This document shows, piece by piece, positions 36,129 through 45,068 of a DNA stretch of 64,000 nt. Origin of the DNA: Flavobacteriales bacterium (lineage in GTDB: Bacteria > Bacteroidota > Bacteroidia > Flavobacteriales_D > Sanyastnellaceae). The notes beneath the pieces are model-generated. The model saw only the letters and a program-made list of their open reading frames with translations, was not told where the DNA came from and did not search any database. The first letter of the stretch is position 1. Each line of letters starts with the position of its first letter. The stretch is from assembly GCA_022447625.1 (NCBI GenBank), contig JAKVAX010000007.1:124001-188000 (forward strand). Direction: 5' to 3'. A program made the position numbers and the translations under genes.

Positions 36129-36463
36129 GCAGTGGCCAGGAGGCGTTCCACATCATCAATCAGTTCCGTAGAGAAATTACGCTTGAGTAGTGAGCCGCTA
36201 TCAGTATTGCTTGCAGCATGTTTCGGACTGAGATGAATCACTGCCGTACCTGTATTTAGCAGACTGTTGAATTGTTCCTCTTGATGTTTGTCTGGAGTGA
36301 AGTAGTCATCAACAATGACCGCCACCGGATCTTGCTTCATATTCGCTTGGCACACTTCAACTGAACTGAACATACAAATGCGATCTACATCGAGGGATTC
36401 AAAATGCTTATCCCAGAATTCGCTCTTCAGGCCATTACCTGATACAATGAAAAGGGTTCTCAT
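36125..36463 (-). CDS. Small receiver-like protein, function unknown
   Basis: About 112 residues from ATG 36463 (an earlier ATG at 36481 adds MFNYLI). Alternating beta/alpha pattern like a CheY receiver: MRTLFIVSGNG (strand 1, but without the usual acidic pair), VAVIVDDYFT (strand 3 end with Asp-Asp, the phospho-acceptor place), AVIHLSPKHA (strand 4), and a final helix. It may be a degenerate receiver or unrelated flavodoxin-like fold. No kinase or output domain is adjacent; the gene is convergent with the methyltransferase gene. Confidence 0.5.
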   Translation of the reverse strand: MRTLFIVSGNGLKSEFWDKHFESLDVDRICMFSSVEVCQANMKQDPVAVIVDDYFTPDKHQEEQFNSLLNTGTAVIHLSPKHAASNTDSGSLLKRNFSTELIDDVERLLATA

Positions 36464-36641
36464 AATTAGATAGTTAAACACTGCAATCTAAGTGCATCCC
36501 TTTGGAGTAAATGAGAGGGAGTTACTTCAGATCATGTCAGACAATTCCGAAGCGAATTGGATTGGAAGAGGGCATTTAACTTATCATTTAATACCTATAT
36601 CCAGCATTAACCGTATTTTAGAAGCCCAAATAATGACTGAT

Positions 36642-37079
36642 ATGAAGAAACTGATTATGATCCTGATGTTGGCTATGCCTGTGGTAGCATTCGCTCAGAA
36701 ACCAACAAAAGCAACGAAGACTGTCCGTTCTGAAGTTGCTGAAGCAGCGATACCAAATTACTACGGAGAGATTTTAGTGCTGAACCAGCAAGGACGTCAG
36801 ATCATCCGTGTAATATTTGATAACAACACTGCTCGTTTGATTCAAGATAAAGAACTACGCGTTGAGCTAGATAACCTAAAGAAAATGCAATGGGATAGCG
36901 TTTTGCACGCTGTCAACACCCTTTCAGCACTAGGTTGGCAAGTGGGCGATAGCTTTGAAACGGAATCACGCACCGGAAATGAGATGCACCTCTTGATTTA
37001 CAAAGGAGTGCCTAAGCTTATGGCACCAAGCATTGAACCTTCGAAAGAAGGAGCGAACAAGTCAGGAGCTCGAAAATAA
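36642..37079 (+). CDS. Small exported protein, function unknown
   Basis: About 145 residues. Signal peptide MKKLIMILMLAMPVVAFAQ, then a Lys/Thr-rich segment and a compact domain with EILVLNQQGRQIIRVIFD and ALGWQVGDSFET. No lipobox Cys and no T9SS tail, so a periplasmic location is likely. ATG at 36633 (three codons earlier) is an alternative start. The frame is open from 36492 but without signal features. TATTTTAG at 36614-36621 is a near -7 box. Followed by a strong terminator. Confidence 0.7.
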   Translation: MKKLIMILMLAMPVVAFAQKPTKATKTVRSEVAEAAIPNYYGEILVLNQQGRQIIRVIFDNNTARLIQDKELRVELDNLKKMQWDSVLHAVNTLSALGWQVGDSFETESRTGNEMHLLIYKGVPKLMAPSIEPSKEGANKSGARK

Positions 37080-37097
37080 CTTCACTTTTGAGTGATG

Positions 37098-37122
37098 AAA
37101 GGCTGCATTTGCGGCCTTTTTT
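37098..37122 (+). terminator. Rho-independent terminator
   Basis: Nine-pair stem (one T-G pair) between 37098-37106 and 37111-37119, loop ATTT, then a run of T to 37122. Ends the small exported protein gene. Confidence 0.85.
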
Positions 37123-37137
37123 ATTGTCTCAATCTAG

Positions 37138-37764
37138 AAAGCCATACCATTCTGGAGCGACAAATCCTTGCTCGCAATTTGTCCGCACATGCATCTCCTA
37201 GGAGAGTCTTATAAAGTTTGGATGGAGACGCCGCAAGGTGATTCAATACCATTGATAGATATTCCGGATTGGCAATTTAGATGGCAGTTCTACTATAATT
37301 TTCAGTCTCCTCAGTATTTCCCGGCCGGCTCAGTGCTGAAGAGTATCGGGCAATATGACAATACGGTCAACAATCCAGATAATCCGAACGATCCTCCAGA
37401 AACGGTCTACGACGGAGGCCTGACAACAGATGAAATGTTCCTCTGTTATTTCATTTATGCAGATTATCAGCCAGGTGACGAGGAGTTGATCCTTGATCCG
37501 GATTTGATCACTTCAGTGGAAGATTTGACAATCACAGAAGAGTTGGCACCATGGCCAAACCCAACTTCGTCTCAGCTCCAGTTGAATCTTCCTTCGGACC
37601 AGTATTCTGAACTGTCTATTTATTCATCTCACGGGCAATTGGTCCAAAGCGAAGTAGTGAACGGAAGATCGACCATCGATGTAAGTAGTCTAAGCACAGG
37701 ATTCTATTCTATTATAGTTCGAAACGACCGCTGGATTCGCAAGTCCTCATTTATAAAACGTTAG
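37138..37764 (+). pseudogene. 5'-truncated copper type II monooxygenase-like gene with T9SS tail
   Basis: The frame is open only from 37138 (a TAG at 37135-37137 closes it upstream). It encodes the C-terminal part of a PHM/DBH-type copper monooxygenase: PHMHLLG (HxH copper ligands), a stretch DWQFRWQFYYNFQSP, AGSVLKSIGQYDNT, and TTDEMFLCYF with the Met ligand, then a T9SS type A tail (APWPNPTSSQLQLNLP). The N-terminal copper domain and signal peptide are missing, and the only start is a TTG at 37168 with no leader, so it is probably not exported or functional. Confidence 0.75.
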
Positions 37765-37789
37765 AGTGTAATTCTAACACTTCATCGAC

Positions 37790-37797
37790 TACCTTTG
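37790..37797 (+). promoter_or_regulatory. -7 promoter box for the sensor kinase-gpmI unit
   Basis: TACCTTTG matches TAnnTTTG, 17 bases before the kinase ATG at 37815. No convincing -33. Confidence 0.5.
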
Positions 37798-37814
37798 CGG
37801 CGAAGCATCGCCTT

Positions 37815-38765
37815 ATGTCTAGAAATAATCGAAGTGTACGTATCGTGTTCCGCATTCTTGCGGCGTACATTTTATTTCAATTTTTCTGGTGGGCGTTTCA
37901 TATCATTCAGCTACACGGTGAAATCCGTGATATGCAGTTGGCCTTGGCTCAGAGCCGAGAGACTGCCGAATTGATTCGATCTACTTACACCAAGAAAGTT
38001 TGGATGGTTATAGGAGAAGGACTCGTATTCGTTGGTCTCCTTCTGTTCGGACTTTGGCGCATCGGAACCTACCTCCGGAAGGAAGCGGAATTGGCCCGTA
38101 AAGAACGCAACTTCATGTTGGCGGTGACCCATGAGCTGAAGACTCCAATCGCCACCTTAAGGCTGTTTCTAGACACACTTCGAACGCGCGACTTGCCGAA
38201 AAAGAAGAGCCAAGAAATACTCTCGAATTCATTGAATGAAACACATCGACTTGACCACCTGGTTGAGAACATCCTTCTTTCCACTCGACTGGAGAATGAT
38301 GATGACCTCGTAAAACAACGTGTTGACCTGAGTGCCTTATTGGAGAAGGTAGGCTACAATTTGGCTCAACTCGATGGTGATATGCATAAGGTCATGCTCG
38401 ATATCGATGAAAAGGTGACTGCATTTTGTGATGGTAATAAGATGGAGTCTGTCTTCATCAACCTTATCGAAAATGCCTTAAAATACTCTCCTGAAGGCTC
38501 TGAAGTCATAGTGAGTCTGAAGACGACTCCGCAAAAAGTAATGGTGGCTGTACAAGATCAAGGTGCCGGTATTCCCGAAGTGGAACGCGAACGCATCTTT
38601 AGCAAGTTTTATCGCATAGGAAATGAGGATACCCGCCGCTCAAAAGGAACGGGATTGGGGCTCTACCTCGTTGACCGAATTATCAATCAACATAACGGAC
38701 GAATTCATATTGCAGATCGCGATGGGGGAGGAACTATCTTTACTGTAGCGATTCCAAAAATCTAA
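37815..38765 (+). CDS. Membrane sensor histidine kinase
   Basis: 316 residues. Two membrane helices (about residues 12-31 and 62-81) enclose a very short periplasmic loop, so a large ligand-binding sensor domain is absent. The HisKA motif is THELKTP with the phospho-His near residue 106. The ATPase domain has the N box (INLIENALKYSPEG), DQGAGIP (G1), FSKFYRIG and GTGLGLYL (G2). The layout resembles PorY, the kinase linked to T9SS regulation, but that identity is not proven by sequence pattern. No response regulator is adjacent; gpmI starts 3 bases after its stop. Confidence 0.85.
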   Translation: MSRNNRSVRIVFRILAAYILFQFFWWAFHIIQLHGEIRDMQLALAQSRETAELIRSTYTKKVWMVIGEGLVFVGLLLFGLWRIGTYLRKEAELARKERNFMLAVTHELKTPIATLRLFLDTLRTRDLPKKKSQEILSNSLNETHRLDHLVENILLSTRLENDDDLVKQRVDLSALLEKVGYNLAQLDGDMHKVMLDIDEKVTAFCDGNKMESVFINLIENALKYSPEGSEVIVSLKTTPQKVMVAVQDQGAGIPEVERERIFSKFYRIGNEDTRRSKGTGLGLYLVDRIINQHNGRIHIADRDGGGTIFTVAIPKI

Positions 38766-38768
38766 GGA

Positions 38769-40313
38769 ATGACTGATCAAAGAAAAGCATGTCTCATCGT
38801 ACTTGACGGTTGGGGACATGGAAAGAAAGATGCATCTGATGCGGTTTTTCAAGCCAATACGCCATTCATGGATCATCTTGAGGCGAATATGCCTTCAGCT
38901 GAGTTACTGACAGATGGTGAAAACGTTGGTCTTCCTGAAGGTCAAATGGGAAATAGTGAAGTTGGACACATGAATATCGGCGCTGGTCGTGTCGTTTATC
39001 AAGACCTCGTTCGCATTAATAAGGCTATCCAAGACCGCTCATTTCACACAAATGAAGTGTTGGTGAATGCCATGGAATCTGCCAAGTCTAACGGTCGTCT
39101 TCACCTCATGGGCTTGGTTTCGAACGGTGGCGTGCACTCTTCACAAGAGCATCTACACGCGCTATGTGATTTGGCGCAAGAGCACGGTATTAAGGAAGTG
39201 TACATCCATGTGTTTACCGATGGACGTGACTGTGATCCGCAATCTGGTAAGGACTTCGTTGAAGCACTCGAGAATCATATTGCTGGCACCAATGCTAAAG
39301 TTGCGTCGGTGATTGGACGTTACTATGCTATGGATCGCGATAAGCGATGGGAGCGCGTTGCGCAGGCTTACAATTTGCTTACAAAAGGTGAGGGTGCGTC
39401 TTTTAACGCTAGCGCGGAAGTGTTCACTGCCATGTATGGAAATGGAACAACTGATGAGTTCATTGAACCATGCGCGATTACGGGCGTCCTCGATCAAGGT
39501 GGGGCGATCCAGGCAGGAGATACGGTTGTGTGTTTTAACTTCAGAACCGATCGATGCCGTGAAATTACTCAGGCCCTCACACAACAAGATTTTCCGGATC
39601 AAGGGATGTGGAAGCTTGATCTCAGTTACTATACAATGACACGTTATGACAACACCTTCCAAAAGGTGAATGTCATCTATGAAAAAGACGACTTGTCGTT
39701 GACATTGGGTGAGGTAGTTTCGAAGGTAGGGAGAACTCAAGTTCGAGGTGCGGAAACAGAAAAGTACCCGCACGTGACTTTCTTTTTTTCTGGTGGGCGA
39801 GAAGCTGAATTTAAAGGGGAGAGCCGAATCATGGCGCACTCGCCAAAAGTTGCGACCTATGACCTTCAACCGGAGATGAGCGCTCCTGAGCTCGCAGATA
39901 AGATGTGCGCGTTTATGAGTGAAGGAAAACCGGATATGGTAGTTCTGAATTTTGCGAATCCTGATATGGTTGGTCACACCGGTGTGTTCGAAGCCATTGT
40001 AAAAGCTGTAGAAACAACCGATCAATGCTTAAAGCAAGTAGTTGAGCACGGAAGGTCACTAGGATATTCGTTTATCATTATTGCTGATCACGGGAATGCT
40101 GATAAAGCAGTAAACCCTGATGGAAGTCCTCATACGGCTCATACGACGAACCCAGTTCCAGTGGTGGTCATTGATGATCGTGTGACGAGCATTGAGAATG
40201 GAATTCTTGCAGATGTCGCGCCCTCGATACTTGCGTTGATGGCAGTGGAGCAACCTTCAGTAATGACAGGCCGCTCTATTCTGAACGGAGTAGCTGCTCA
40301 GTTAGAAGCATAA
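38769..40313 (+). CDS. gpmI: 2,3-bisphosphoglycerate-independent phosphoglycerate mutase
   Basis: Glycolysis and gluconeogenesis: interconverts 3- and 2-phosphoglycerate with two Mn ions. 514 residues, standard length. Metal motif LDGWGHGK at the N terminus, catalytic Ser in QMGNSEVGHMNIGAG, VFTDGRDCDP, FNFRTDRCREIT, and the late metal motifs NPDMVGHTG and ADHGNADK. Co-transcribed with the kinase gene (3 bases apart), an unusual partner for a housekeeping enzyme. Carries a perfect dispersed motif at 39407. Confidence 0.96.
   Translation: MTDQRKACLIVLDGWGHGKKDASDAVFQANTPFMDHLEANMPSAELLTDGENVGLPEGQMGNSEVGHMNIGAGRVVYQDLVRINKAIQDRSFHTNEVLVNAMESAKSNGRLHLMGLVSNGGVHSSQEHLHALCDLAQEHGIKEVYIHVFTDGRDCDPQSGKDFVEALENHIAGTNAKVASVIGRYYAMDRDKRWERVAQAYNLLTKGEGASFNASAEVFTAMYGNGTTDEFIEPCAITGVLDQGGAIQAGDTVVCFNFRTDRCREITQALTQQDFPDQGMWKLDLSYYTMTRYDNTFQKVNVIYEKDDLSLTLGEVVSKVGRTQVRGAETEKYPHVTFFFSGGREAEFKGESRIMAHSPKVATYDLQPEMSAPELADKMCAFMSEGKPDMVVLNFANPDMVGHTGVFEAIVKAVETTDQCLKQVVEHGRSLGYSFIIIADHGNADKAVNPDGSPHTAHTTNPVPVVVIDDRVTSIENGILADVAPSILALMAVEQPSVMTGRSILNGVAAQLEA
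39407..39419 (+). repeat. Dispersed 13-base motif, perfect copy
   Basis: CGCTAGCGCGGAA inside gpmI, reading Ala-Ser-Ala-Glu. Confidence 0.6.
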
Positions 40314-40343
40314 AAAAATCCACCGCTCTTTCGAACGATGGAT
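40312..40343 (-). terminator. Terminator of the choice-of-anchor L gene pair
   Basis: On the minus strand a 10-pair stem (two G-U pairs) between 40343-40334 and 40327-40318, loop of 6, then seven T. The T run overlaps the gpmI stop codon on the other strand. Confidence 0.75.
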
Positions 40344-40364
40344 CTATATGTTAATGTCATAGAC

Positions 40365-42215
40365 TTACTTTCTCAGTAGGGTAACCGTACCCGTGAACTC
40401 CACTCCGTCTGATCTCGTGTAGATGATGTAATAGGTACCTTCTGCAAGGTCATCTCCACGGAAGTTGTTTTGGTAGTTTACGCTTTCGTAAACGAGTTGC
40501 CCCCAGCGGTTATATACCTGAAGTGAGGAACCTGGAAATCCGTCGTTTCCTTCAATGCGGAAGAAATCGTTGCTTCCATCGCTGTTTGGAGAAAAGACGT
40601 TCGGGATGACCGTTTCACAAACTTCTACTTCGATCTCCGTTACTCCTTCTTCACCGCAAGCATCGATAGAGATGATTGTGTAGTCGCCTTCGAACAGAGG
40701 CGTCATTGTATTATCATCGATTTCAATCGAGTCTGCTGGGTAGATGTAGGTGTATGGCGTTGAACCTCCAGACGCTGGTGTAATTGTCGACAGTCCGAAA
40801 CAAAGGTCTACTTCATCAATGACCACAAACGGCTCAGGCAAGAATACCTGGAATCCATCTTCAGCCTCACGACCACAGAAATCTACTACGTCAATAGTTA
40901 CAGGGTTTTCAGTGTCTCCTGAAACCGTAATGTTTGGCGTTGTTTCCCCTGTGCTCCATGTGTAAGTGAAAGGAGCAAACCCGTCTTCCGGGACACCACT
41001 GACCTCTTGGTTCTCCCCATTACAAAGGAAAATTTCTTCAGGTAGGTTGAGCGATGGGTTTTTGTAATCTATAATGTTTAAGGATGCGACGACAGTATCA
41101 GCGTCGCCACAGGCATTGACATATTCATAGGTCACCGTAACGGTTTCTAATCCTTCATCTATTTGGTCATCCACGGTAATTACAGGAATGTCTACTTCCA
41201 ATTCCCCATCAGGGAAGACAATGAAGTCAGGAAGGTCAAGGTAATCGTCGATTTCAGTTGCGTTACCAGAGACGTCAAGGAAAAGTGTGTCTTGCAAATC
41301 TGCGTTCGGACGGAAAACAGTGAAGAATCCGTCGATACACCCTTCGAGCAAGGTCAGACTTGGGAAGTTTGGTGGGGCTCCCTCTACGGTGGCCGATACT
41401 GTGGCATTCGAAGAGAACGATCCTGCTTCTAGCACTACGATGCTTTCAAGTGCTGAATCGGTACCATCGGCGATAGCCAATTTGATGTGGTATGTTTCTC
41501 CAGCCTGCACTGCAGCCTCCGCAGTAAATACAACCGTGAAACCATCGATACCGATGTCGATGTTATCAACGTTGTCAATGTAATATTCAGCGTTGATTTG
41601 GTCGTTCACCGATGACACCGTAATCGGTAGCAAAGGATCTGTATCAGGAACTTGCGCAATATTAATCGCTCCGTCAGGAAATTCTACTGGAGAGTTGTAA
41701 GGTCCAGTGATCCCAGGTCCTGAAAGGAAGAATGCGAAAATGTCGTTGAACGAAGAGTTTACCCACTCTAGGTACTCGTCAGATCCAAATGAATAGTTAA
41801 AGCTGATCGAATCACCACAAGGGACAAAGTCAAATTCGAGGGCTGCAATGTCATTCGCACTTGATACGCTGAAGTTTTGTCCTATCAATCCAGGAACATC
41901 GTTCGCTACAGATACGAGGTCTTGATCTCCAGAAACACCTTCTCCAAAAGGAACATCGTTCTCCGTTCCTGGTGATACGTTTCCAACATCTGCACATGAA
42001 AGGATGATTCCTTCACTTGGGTTAAAGATGGTTCCTTCTGCTCCAGTCAATAGACCGAGCTGTACAGCGCTACCTGTGAAAGTAACGTTTGATACATCTA
42101 CACCTTCAACCAGCAGTTCAACTGCTTCTTCAGGACTGATAGGGGCTGCAGTGATCTGTGCCTTCGCCTGCGTTGATAAGATACTTGCGAGTGCTACAAA
42201 GAGAAGTCGCTTCAT
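40365..42215 (-). CDS. Choice-of-anchor L protein with T9SS type B tail (copy 2)
   Basis: 616 residues, exported: signal peptide MKRLLFVALASILSTQAKA. The N-terminal half (to about 260) is the choice-of-anchor L domain (SFNYSFGSDEYLEWV, DIFAFFLSGPG, GFTVVFTAEA). A Calx-beta-like middle and a Cys-containing gelsolin/PKD-like part follow. The last ~90 residues are the gliding-motility-associated (T9SS type B) domain: VIPNVFSPNSDGSNDFF ... YNRWGQLVYES ... EGTYYIIYTRSDG. Surface or released protein, possibly adhesin. Second gene of a tandem pair, 13 bases after copy 1, with its terminator. Confidence 0.88.
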   Translation of the reverse strand: MKRLLFVALASILSTQAKAQITAAPISPEEAVELLVEGVDVSNVTFTGSAVQLGLLTGAEGTIFNPSEGIILSCADVGNVSPGTENDVPFGEGVSGDQDLVSVANDVPGLIGQNFSVSSANDIAALEFDFVPCGDSISFNYSFGSDEYLEWVNSSFNDIFAFFLSGPGITGPYNSPVEFPDGAINIAQVPDTDPLLPITVSSVNDQINAEYYIDNVDNIDIGIDGFTVVFTAEAAVQAGETYHIKLAIADGTDSALESIVVLEAGSFSSNATVSATVEGAPPNFPSLTLLEGCIDGFFTVFRPNADLQDTLFLDVSGNATEIDDYLDLPDFIVFPDGELEVDIPVITVDDQIDEGLETVTVTYEYVNACGDADTVVASLNIIDYKNPSLNLPEEIFLCNGENQEVSGVPEDGFAPFTYTWSTGETTPNITVSGDTENPVTIDVVDFCGREAEDGFQVFLPEPFVVIDEVDLCFGLSTITPASGGSTPYTYIYPADSIEIDDNTMTPLFEGDYTIISIDACGEEGVTEIEVEVCETVIPNVFSPNSDGSNDFFRIEGNDGFPGSSLQVYNRWGQLVYESVNYQNNFRGDDLAEGTYYIIYTRSDGVEFTGTVTLLRK

Positions 42216-42228
42216 AAACTTGACTTAA

Positions 42229-44064
42229 CTATTTGCGCAACAAGGTAGCAGTTCCTGTGAAAACTTCACCATCTGAACGATTGTAGATGATGTAATAAGT
42301 CCCTTCTGCAAGTCCGTCACCTCTCCAATTGTTCTGGTAATTCACACTTTCATAAACGAGTTGACCCCAACGGTTGTAGACTTCAAGGCTTGACCCAGGG
42401 AATCCTTCATTTCCTTGAATACGGAAGAAGTCGTTGTCACCGTCGCTGTTCGGAGAAAAGACATTTGGAATCACTGTTTCACATGTCTCCACCTCAATGA
42501 TTGTGGTTCCTTGCTCACCACAAGCATCGATAGAAGTTACTTCGTAGATACCTTCAAATAGTGGTGTCATGGTGTTATCATCGATTTCGATTGAATCTGC
42601 AGGGTAGATATAAGTGTATGGTGTTGAACCTCCAGATGCTGGAGTGATCGTTGACAAACCAAGGCAAAGGTCTACCTCATCGATAAATTCAAATGGCTCA
42701 GGAACCCGCACTTGGAATGCGTCTTCAGCCACATTGCCACAGTAGTCGGTTAAATCAACCGTCACTGGGTTTTCCGTGTCGCCAGTAATCGTGATGGTTT
42801 CGTTGGTTGAACCTGTGCTCCATTCGTAGGTGAAAGGAGCAAAACCATTTTCAGGAAGACCGCTGACCACTTGACTTTCTCCGTTACACAAGAAGATCTC
42901 GTCTGGGAAATCTAGCGTTGGAGGAAAGTAATCCATAATGTTAAGTGATGCAGTGATCGTATCTGCTTCACCACATGAATTCACGAACTCATACGAAATG
43001 GTTATGGTCTCGATACTTTCTTCTAATCCATCGGCATTAGAACTTACAGGGATGTCAACAGTGAGCTCACCGTCTGGGAATACGACGGTATCCGGAAGAT
43101 TCAAGTAATCGTCAATCTCCGTTGCTGATCCACCCACGCTCAAGATGATAGTGTCTTGCGCATCAACTGACGGGCGGAATACTGTAAACACACCATCTAC
43201 ACATCCTTCAAGTAGTGTCAATGGAGGGAGCGAAGGTGGAGCGTTCGGTACAGAAGCGGAAACGGCAGCTGCTGATGTGAAAGATCCTGCTTCCAAGAAT
43301 ACCGCACTGTCAAGAATGGTATCCGATGCATCAGCAATGACAATTCGAATATGGTATTGCTCACCACATTGCACCTCAGCTGCTGCAGTAAGTACCACAG
43401 TGAACCCGTCCATTTGGGTGCCGTTTGGATCCGTGTTATTGGTGTTGATGTTATAGAACTCACAGTTCGTACAACCATTGTCGTCGTTACCTGCATTGAC
43501 GTTGTTCACACTCACTGGAAGCGTTGTCCCGGGAATGATCGCGATGTTGATTCCATCATCTGAGTAGGGTCCGTTGATCCCAGGGCCTGAGATGAAGAAT
43601 CCGAAGGCATCATTGATGCTGTTTACATACTCAGGGTACTCGTCACTTGACCATACGTAGTTGAATTCCACTGAATCACCTTGGGCAACGAAGTCGAACT
43701 CTAGGACTGCTGCATCGTTGAAGTTGTCTCCAGGATTGGCCAACTCGAGGTCAGGGTCTGAAGCTCCGAAGTTTCCTCCTCCAAGGCTGAAGCCTGGGCT
43801 GTTGTTCGGGCCAATTGCCAAGGTCGCATCTCCAGTGGCGATGATGACACCGTTCGTAATAGGAATGTTTGAGTTTTCGCTGTTGAAAGATCCAATCTGA
43901 TTTTGCTCTCCACTGAAAGTGATGTTGAACACATCAACACCCTCTCCAACAAGAATGTCTTCTACCGCGGTAACGGCATCTACAGTGTTGTCTACCACCA
44001 ATTGACTGAAGGCGGTGTTCAGCGCGAGTACGCTCAAAAAAGTGAACAATAATCGTTTCATCAT
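42229..44064 (-). CDS. Choice-of-anchor L protein with T9SS type B tail (copy 1)
   Basis: 611 residues, same domain order as the neighbouring copy. Signal peptide MMKRLLFTFLSVLALNTAFS. Choice-of-anchor L domain (FNYVWSSDEYPEYV, AFGFFISGPGING) with a Cys-bearing insert (DDNGCTNCEFY) absent from copy 2. C-terminal type B domain VIPNVFSPNSDGDNDFF and NRWGQLVYES. A block before the tail, from STITPASGG to TPLFEG, is identical in both copies. First gene of the pair; its leader (44065-44276) is shared with the divergent ABC gene. Confidence 0.88.
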   Translation of the reverse strand: MMKRLLFTFLSVLALNTAFSQLVVDNTVDAVTAVEDILVGEGVDVFNITFSGEQNQIGSFNSENSNIPITNGVIIATGDATLAIGPNNSPGFSLGGGNFGASDPDLELANPGDNFNDAAVLEFDFVAQGDSVEFNYVWSSDEYPEYVNSINDAFGFFISGPGINGPYSDDGINIAIIPGTTLPVSVNNVNAGNDDNGCTNCEFYNINTNNTDPNGTQMDGFTVVLTAAAEVQCGEQYHIRIVIADASDTILDSAVFLEAGSFTSAAAVSASVPNAPPSLPPLTLLEGCVDGVFTVFRPSVDAQDTIILSVGGSATEIDDYLNLPDTVVFPDGELTVDIPVSSNADGLEESIETITISYEFVNSCGEADTITASLNIMDYFPPTLDFPDEIFLCNGESQVVSGLPENGFAPFTYEWSTGSTNETITITGDTENPVTVDLTDYCGNVAEDAFQVRVPEPFEFIDEVDLCLGLSTITPASGGSTPYTYIYPADSIEIDDNTMTPLFEGIYEVTSIDACGEQGTTIIEVETCETVIPNVFSPNSDGDNDFFRIQGNEGFPGSSLEVYNRWGQLVYESVNYQNNWRGDGLAEGTYYIIYNRSDGEVFTGTATLLRK

Positions 44065-44219
44065 ATGCAGATTTTGGCCTTAGCCCCTATGGGTTGAACT
44101 TCCAAGTATTAATATGATGCACTGAATACTGAATTCGTTGCTTGAACTCCCAAAAGCTTTTTGATGTTTAAAGGGCGGTACATTGGAACGGTCAACCTCC
44201 CATTCTTTCCGTTCCCCAT

Positions 44220-44232
44220 TTCCGCGCTAGCG
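44220..44232 (-). repeat. Dispersed 13-base motif, perfect intergenic copy
   Basis: CGCTAGCGCGGAA on the minus strand between two divergent genes, so coding constraint does not explain it. Confidence 0.65.
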
Positions 44233-44276
44233 AGAAGAAGGAAAGGATGTATTCTTGTACAGTAATCTATTGCGTT

Positions 44277-44987
44277 ATGAAAGCATTGATCGAAGTCAGT
44301 GGAATTAAAAAGTACTACCAAGTGGGTGATCAAGTGGTGAAGGCTCTTGACGGGGTTGATATCACTATTGAGCGTGGTGAGTATGTTGCATTGATGGGGC
44401 CTTCAGGAAGTGGGAAGTCCACCTTAATGAACGTATTAGGTTGCTTAGATACCCCTTCTGCCGGAGAGTATATCCTGAATAAGCAGCAAGTGAGCAGTTT
44501 GGTTGATGATGAACTGGCTGAGATTCGTAACAAAGAGATTGGCTTTGTATTCCAGACCTTCAACCTACTACTACGCTATTCCTCGCTAGAGAATGTAGCT
44601 TTACCAATGATCTATGGAGGCTACAGCAAATCAGAACGTGATCGTCGTGGAAACGAAGTGTTGGAACAAGTGGGACTATCTGACCGTGCTGATCACAAGC
44701 CAAATGAGCTCAGTGGTGGACAAAGACAACGTGTGGCAGTAGCCCGTGCGTTGGTGAATAAGCCATCCATTATTTTAGCCGATGAGCCCACTGGAAACTT
44801 GGATACTAAGACCTCTTACGAGATCATGGCCTTGTTTGATGAAATTCACCAAGCAGGAAATACCATCATTCTTGTCACGCACGAAGATGATATCGCCGCG
44901 CACGCTCACCGAATTATTCGATTGCGCGATGGAAAGGTAGAGACTGACGTAGCCAATAACCCTGTGAAGCTGTCAGTCGATTCCTGA
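44277..44987 (+). CDS. ABC transporter ATP-binding protein, LolD/MacB type
   Basis: About 236 residues. Walker [11 protein letters not shown] loop FVFQTFNLL, signature [15 protein letters not shown], Walker [14 protein letters not shown] loop ILVTHEDD. This class powers lipoprotein release or MacB-type export. No FtsX/MacB-type membrane partner lies nearby, so its permease is encoded elsewhere. The frame is open from 44247; ATG 44277 begins the family-typical [14 protein letters not shown]. Confidence 0.9.
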   Translation: MKALIEVSGIKKYYQVGDQVVKALDGVDITIERGEYVALMGPSGSGKSTLMNVLGCLDTPSAGEYILNKQQVSSLVDDELAEIRNKEIGFVFQTFNLLLRYSSLENVALPMIYGGYSKSERDRRGNEVLEQVGLSDRADHKPNELSGGQRQRVAVARALVNKPSIILADEPTGNLDTKTSYEIMALFDEIHQAGNTIILVTHEDDIAAHAHRIIRLRDGKVETDVANNPVKLSVDS

Positions 44988-45010
44988 TCCTTCATTTTCT
45001 TATTCCATCA

Positions 45011-45042
45011 TTGACAACTCATTGGGGATTATCGCATCTTTG
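45011..45042 (+). promoter_or_regulatory. Promoter of asnS-rpoN
   Basis: TTG at 45011-45013, 21 bases, then CATCTTTG at 45035-45042 (7 of 8 to TAnnTTTG). Leader to the GTG start at 45069 is about 22 bases. Confidence 0.45.
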
Positions 45043-45068
45043 CGCTTCGAAACTTAAATCCCAGTATC

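Noticed and set aside
39162-40025. Minus-strand frame of 287 residues inside gpmI
   Set aside because: gpmI is certain by motifs; the opposite frame is Cys/His/Arg-rich and lacks any known pattern, typical of a shadow.
40365-44064. Tandem paralogues as an assembly duplication error
   Set aside because: The copies differ at many silent and replacement sites and one has an insert, so both are real.
45011-45016. TTGACA as a sigma-70 -35 box
   Set aside because: No matching TATAAT at 17 bases; Bacteroidota use the -33/-7 type, and TTG with CATCTTTG fits better.
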